A stretch of 64,000 nucleotides of DNA from Theobroma cacao (Eukaryota; Streptophyta; Magnoliopsida; Malvales; Malvaceae): contig NC_030855.1 in NCBI RefSeq assembly GCF_000208745.1, forward strand, positions 5,150,902 to 5,214,901, read 5' to 3'. The notes below the pieces were generated by a model that saw nothing but the letters and a program-made list of their open reading frames with translations, ran no database searches and was not told the origin of the DNA. The translations under genes were made by a program, and so were the position numbers. Below are positions 59,689 to 64,000 of this stretch, piece after piece. Within the stretch, counting starts at the first letter, position 1; each line of letters opens with the position of its first letter.

Positions 59689-61024
59689 AAATTCTCTCGT
59701 GCTAAGATAACTAGGCTTAGACGTCTTGCATACCAGTTAAATTGGGCTTAAACTCCTTCGTGCCAACGTAACAGGACTTATACATCTTGGATGCCAGCTA
59801 AATTGGGCTTAACTCTTTTTGTGCCAACATAGCTAGACTTAAACATCTTGAATGCTAGGTAAATTGGGCTTAAACTCTTTTTGTGTCAATATAACTGGAC
59901 TTATACATCTTGGATGCTAGGTAAATTACGCTTAAACTCTTTTTGTGCCAACGTAACTGGACTTACACATCTTGGATGCTAGCTAAATTGGGCATAACTC
60001 TTTTTGTGCCAACATAGCTAGACTTAAACATCTTGGATGCTAGCTAAATTTGGCTTAAACTTCTTTCGTGCCAATGTAACTGGACTTATACATCTTGGAC
60101 ACCAAGTAAATTGGGCTTAAACTCATTTTGTGCCAACTTAGCTAGACTTAAACATCTTGGCTGCTAGCTAAATTGGGCTTAAACATCTTTGTGCCAATAT
60201 AATTGGGCTTAAACAGCTTGGATGCCAGCTAAATTGGGCTTAATCATCTTTGTGCCAACATAGCTAGACTTAAACATCTTGGATGCTAGCTGAATTGGGC
60301 TTAAACTCCTTTTGTGCCAATGTAACTAGACTTATACATCTTGGATGCTAGGTAAATTGGGTTTAAACTCCTTTTGTGCCAATGTAATTGGACTTATACA
60401 TCTTGGACGCCAGCTAAATTAGGTTTAACTTTTTTTGTGCCAACATAGCTAAACTTAAACATATTGGATGCTAGTTAAATTGGGCTTAAACTCCTTTTGT
60501 GCCAATGTAATTGGACTTATACATTTTGGATGCCAAGTAAATTGGGCTTAAACTCCTTTTGTGCCAACATAGCTAGACTTAAACATCTTGGATGCTAGTT
60601 AAATTGGGTTTAAACTTCTTTTGTGCCAATGTAACTGGACTTATACATCTTGGATGCCACGTAAATTGGGCTTAAACTACTTTTGTGCCAACATAGCTAT
60701 ACTTAAACATCTTGGATGCTAGCTAAATTGGGCTTAAACATCTTTGTGCTAATATAACTGGGTTTAAACATCTTGGATGCCAGCTAAATTGGGCTTAATC
60801 ATCTTTGTGCCAACATAGCTAGACTTAAACATCTTAGATGTTAGCTAAATTGGGCTTAGACTCCTTTTGTGCTAATGTAACTAGGCTTAAACATCTTTGA
60901 TTGCCTATATAATTGGACTTAAACATCTTGGATACTAGCTAAATTGGGCTTAAATCTCTTTTTGTGCCAACATAACTAGCTTAACATCTTGGATGCCATC
61001 TAAATTGAGTTTAAATCCTCTCAT
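59689..61024 (+). repeat. Minisatellite: about 22 units of 61-62 bp with a dimeric pattern
   Basis: Each unit follows the plan 'aaattgggcttaaactcc', 'ttttgtgcca', a variable 'acatagctagactta' or 'atgtaactggactta' block, then 'catcttggatgc'. Two main variants alternate, giving a higher-order dimer of about 123 bp; details are under findings. The units contain stops in every frame I checked by eye. The array lies in the stretch following the long LTR's right border. Confidence 0.9.
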
Positions 61025-63722
61025 GTTTATTTTTTTTTACTTTTTTTTCTTCTTTTTCAATGAAGGACTCAAATCTTTCTTCACTTAATTGCTTGAAAAT
61101 TGCATTACTTGACATTTGTTTGAAAATTTTCAATTTTGATGATGCGTGGTCATGTGCATGATTGGACATGTATGCATGATTGAATGATGGACAAATGATG
61201 CATTGCTTCCCTTTGTTTTGCACCATATATTCTTCACTTGAAAGATAATTTTTCTCGACTTCACATCTTTTGACGATGTTCTTGCACAGTTGCCAATTTT
61301 TGCACCTCCAAAGAACCTTCTTGCTAATCTCGCCATATTGATTTGGATTCTTGAAACCACTTTTCCACAATGGATGTGAACAAAAGCTCACTAGTTCATA
61401 TTGGATTTCAGTGCTTCCACACCTCTTGATCATGAAAGCTCTTCCTTGCATTGCTTTTTTTTTTTTGAAAAATGAATTTGTCTTTTTCAAAAATGCTTGT
61501 CTTATCTCACAATGATTGAAGGATTTTCCTCACAAAGATCGTAAAAACTCTCATTTTCCTTGTTTTTCTTTCATTTTCAAAGACATCTTGATTTTGACAA
61601 AATCATAACAAAATTGCCCTATACAATTATTTTCATGATAAAAAATAGCTGGATCTTGCAGCAAGAATGTATCAATTCCACACTTTTCTTGTTGAAATGA
61701 TAAAATATCCAAGTTTGGGAAAACATGTGATATTTGAATCTCTTAAGAATTAGTGATTACTATTTTAAATGACTAGGGTGGGTTAAATCACAATTTGATC
61801 TTTATGGATTGAAAGGTTCAACAAATTAAAGTCTTGTGTAACAAAAAGGTCTTGACATTTTATGGGAAAAGAGGATCAATGCTTCTTCTTCCAAGCTCAC
61901 AAATGTTGCATGATTTTCTCAAATTTATACTCTTTGAAAGTCAAATTGTTCACAAAAAGACTCATTTCAAATCGCAATCAATTTTGACACTCTCTTTGTC
62001 TTATATGTATGGCATTTTGATAGATGTCAAGACTAGCTTTAGAGACTTAAGATTTGCAAGGTTATTTTGGAAGAGAATGGTTCAAAGTTTAGCATTGATT
62101 TTATGACAAATCTTGAATGTTAAATTCTTTAGACATTTTGAGGATCTCAAATGCATTCTGGTTGCTTTGAAATGATCTCTCTATCATGCTTCTCATTAGT
62201 CAAAATAACGAGTGGTTTCGTAAGTTCTCATTTTTTTTTGCTTTAGGCTGCCGTTTCAGGTTTTCACCCTAAAGCTCATTTTTTTTATCTCTTTTTCTTT
62301 TTTTTTCATTGATCGTTCCATCATGCACTTGAGAAAAAATTCAAACTCTATCCAAAACGGATTGATGGATTCACATGGACAATCTTGGTAAAGAAAAAGA
62401 GGCCAATATCTCATTGGTTTTATGATGGCGTTTTCTAGAAGAAAAGCTCTTCAATTTAAGCATCCACATTTGATTAAAATGGACTTTTAAAAGCACGTAA
62501 TGTAGGTTAAGGTTAGGGGCTTTGATAGAATGGGTAAAAAGGCTTAAAACATGTATTTAAGGGTGATCAACCTAGGATCATTCATGTGAAAATCTTTAGA
62601 CACATTTGTCCTTTTGATTTTTCCAAGCATGTCTTTCCATCAATTTTCCTTTTCTTTTTTCATCACTTTTTGATCATCTTTTTTTCATATTTCTTTTTGA
62701 TGGGTTTAAAACTCAAATTCTTTTGCACTTGCCTCTTCAACAGTGTGTTTTCTCTCTTGAAATGAGATCTTAGTCTTTATATTCCTGGACAAGATTCTCA
62801 TACATATTTGCCGTTCCAATATGAGAGGTGATCCTTGGTTAAGGTGCATTTAGAAAAAAATTTGATAGGCTCAAAGGGGTAGCAAGCGGATAATTTCTCA
62901 TTTACGAATGGGAGAATGAAACATGGTCGTTTCTCATCTCAAATATGGTTACTTGCCTTGAAGATCAATCCCTAGAATGGATGAATTTCTTTGTTTTTTT
63001 TTCTTTTTCTTTTCTTTCTTTGGAATTGTTTGAATGTCTCAAGTACATGATGTTACTATCAACTTTTCTCACTATTCTCTTATTTTTTTTCTTATTCTTT
63101 TTTTTTCCATACCTTCACAACTCAAAGCTTGACTCAAATTTTCCAAAATGAAAGATTCATTGAGGATGCCCTTCCTTGATCAACCACTCAAACGAAGGCT
63201 TAAGCAAACTTTGAGCAACCCTTTCAAAACCTTCAGAGATTTCACTTCAATCCTTAATTTTTCATATTGCCCCTGTTACCATTTCTAAATGAGAGAAAAA
63301 CAAAAGTTATTTTACAAGTCGAGTGTCTTGGAAGTATTGAGAAATTTTTTTTCTTCTAATCATCTTGCCTCCAAAGTATGGATGAAGGACAACTTTAGGC
63401 AATGGGTGGAAAAGCTCGCATTTTGGTTCTAATTGAAAGAGGTTGAGTGGTTTCGATGTATTTGAAGCTCTGGCTAGTCTTGACACTTATCAAATTACCA
63501 AACTCAAATTCTTTCCAAAAGTGCAAGATTTCCTTTATTTTTTTGAAAAAGATGAATTTTACCTTGTCACAACATTGATCATTACTTAAATGAAGACCAT
63601 CATCCTTAGATGTCAAATGATGAGATTGATGAGGTTTCAGAGCTTTTGCTTTCTTTTGGATTCAGGCCCTTGAATGGCCTTTATTCACTTGGTTAAGGCA
63701 TTGAGAGTGCTTGAAGATATGG
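61025..63722. other. Non-coding stretch after the minisatellite, probably retroelement internal or UTR sequence
   Basis: The sequence is rich in 'ctttttctttttttt' tracts and has no reverse transcriptase, integrase or capsid similarity on either strand. A 159-codon minus-strand frame (61490-61011) is Lys/Cys/His-rich but unrecognised and partly overlaps the repeat edge. The stretch probably belongs to the same element as the minisatellite. Confidence 0.4.
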
Positions 63723-64000
63723 TGTCACGACCCGAAACTCCCCATCGAGCCCGTGACAATCGCTGCGAAGCCTCGACAAACATTCTTCACCCCGAATGTC
63801 GATCGAAACCTCGCAAGGCTCTCGTATCAGCTTTCGCACTTCCCCGGTGAGCAATAGTTATCAAATAATCAAAATACGAAGGATTACAAATCATTTCCAA
63901 ATCATAACATAACATATTGTTTTTTTTTTTTTGCTCACAGGGGCATTTTCGTCATTTTTATCGAAAACCTCGAAACTTGCTAAAAATGTAGTAGGTAAGC
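63723..64000 (+). mobile_element. Start of a third TGTCACGACC-family LTR
   Basis: It begins TGTCACGACCCGAAACTCC and stays close to 12957 onwards for over 120 bp, sharing 'gagcccgtgacaa', 'cgcgaagcctcgaca'-type phrases and 'acctcgcaaggct'. The preceding 5 bp are TATGG. The element runs off the right edge of the window. Confidence 0.85.

Noticed and set aside
59689..61024. CRISPR-like array
   Set aside because: Units are directly adjacent with no unique spacers, and the sequence is plant nuclear DNA; it is a minisatellite.

Overview
The window is nuclear DNA of a flowering plant, almost certainly a eudicot and probably a rosid; a Malvaceae-like genome is only a guess from the repeat families. 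The evidence is GT-AG introns, an AT-rich background, a plant-type p300/CBP acetyltransferase, chloroplast-targeted proteins, a BAHD acyltransferase, and nested Copia, LINE and long-LTR elements. One assembly gap of 497 N lies at 14261-14757.

Layout. Positions 1-19530 are nested transposons. The oldest is a minus-strand L1-type LINE (11016-19530; RRM-bearing ORF1, then endonuclease, reverse transcriptase and RNase H). It is split by a long LTR (12957-15619) with TG...CA ends and an exact 5-bp target duplication, CATGG. A decayed SIRE/Maximus-like Copia element (2306-11015, with an extra ORF after pol) abuts the LINE's 3' side, and a second copy of the same long LTR (1-2305) cuts the Copia gag.

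Positions 20500-52843 form a gene island of six genes: a HAC1-type histone acetyltransferase (+, 16 coding exons, 1751 aa); a chloroplast SDR-CIA30 fusion protein (+, 13 exons, 596 aa); a small Cys-rich protein with a predicted Tat-type thylakoid-lumen signal (+, 3 exons, 162 aa), masked by a longer antisense open frame; a 139-aa conserved plant protein of unknown function (-, 2 exons); a nuclear gene for organellar ribosomal protein bL20 (+, 2 exons, 125 aa) with site II elements upstream; and a two-exon BAHD acyltransferase (+, 458 aa). Every splice junction given here keeps the reading frame.

Positions 54209-64000 are again repetitive: a long LTR-like element with another LTR nested in it. 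The inner LTR carries an array of 18-bp palindromes around CTGCAG. Next come an internal stretch with a 62-bp minisatellite of about 22 monomers and a dimeric higher-order pattern, and the start of a third copy of the first long-LTR family at 63723.

The genes are independent transcription units. Three (SDR-CIA30, the lumen protein, bL20) probably serve organelles, HAC1 serves chromatin, and the BAHD enzyme serves phenylpropanoid or ester metabolism. The least familiar items are the small Tat-signal protein with two C-x3-C-x3-C motifs and the three structured repeats: the 73-bp palindrome pairs, the 18-bp palindrome cluster, and the dimeric minisatellite.
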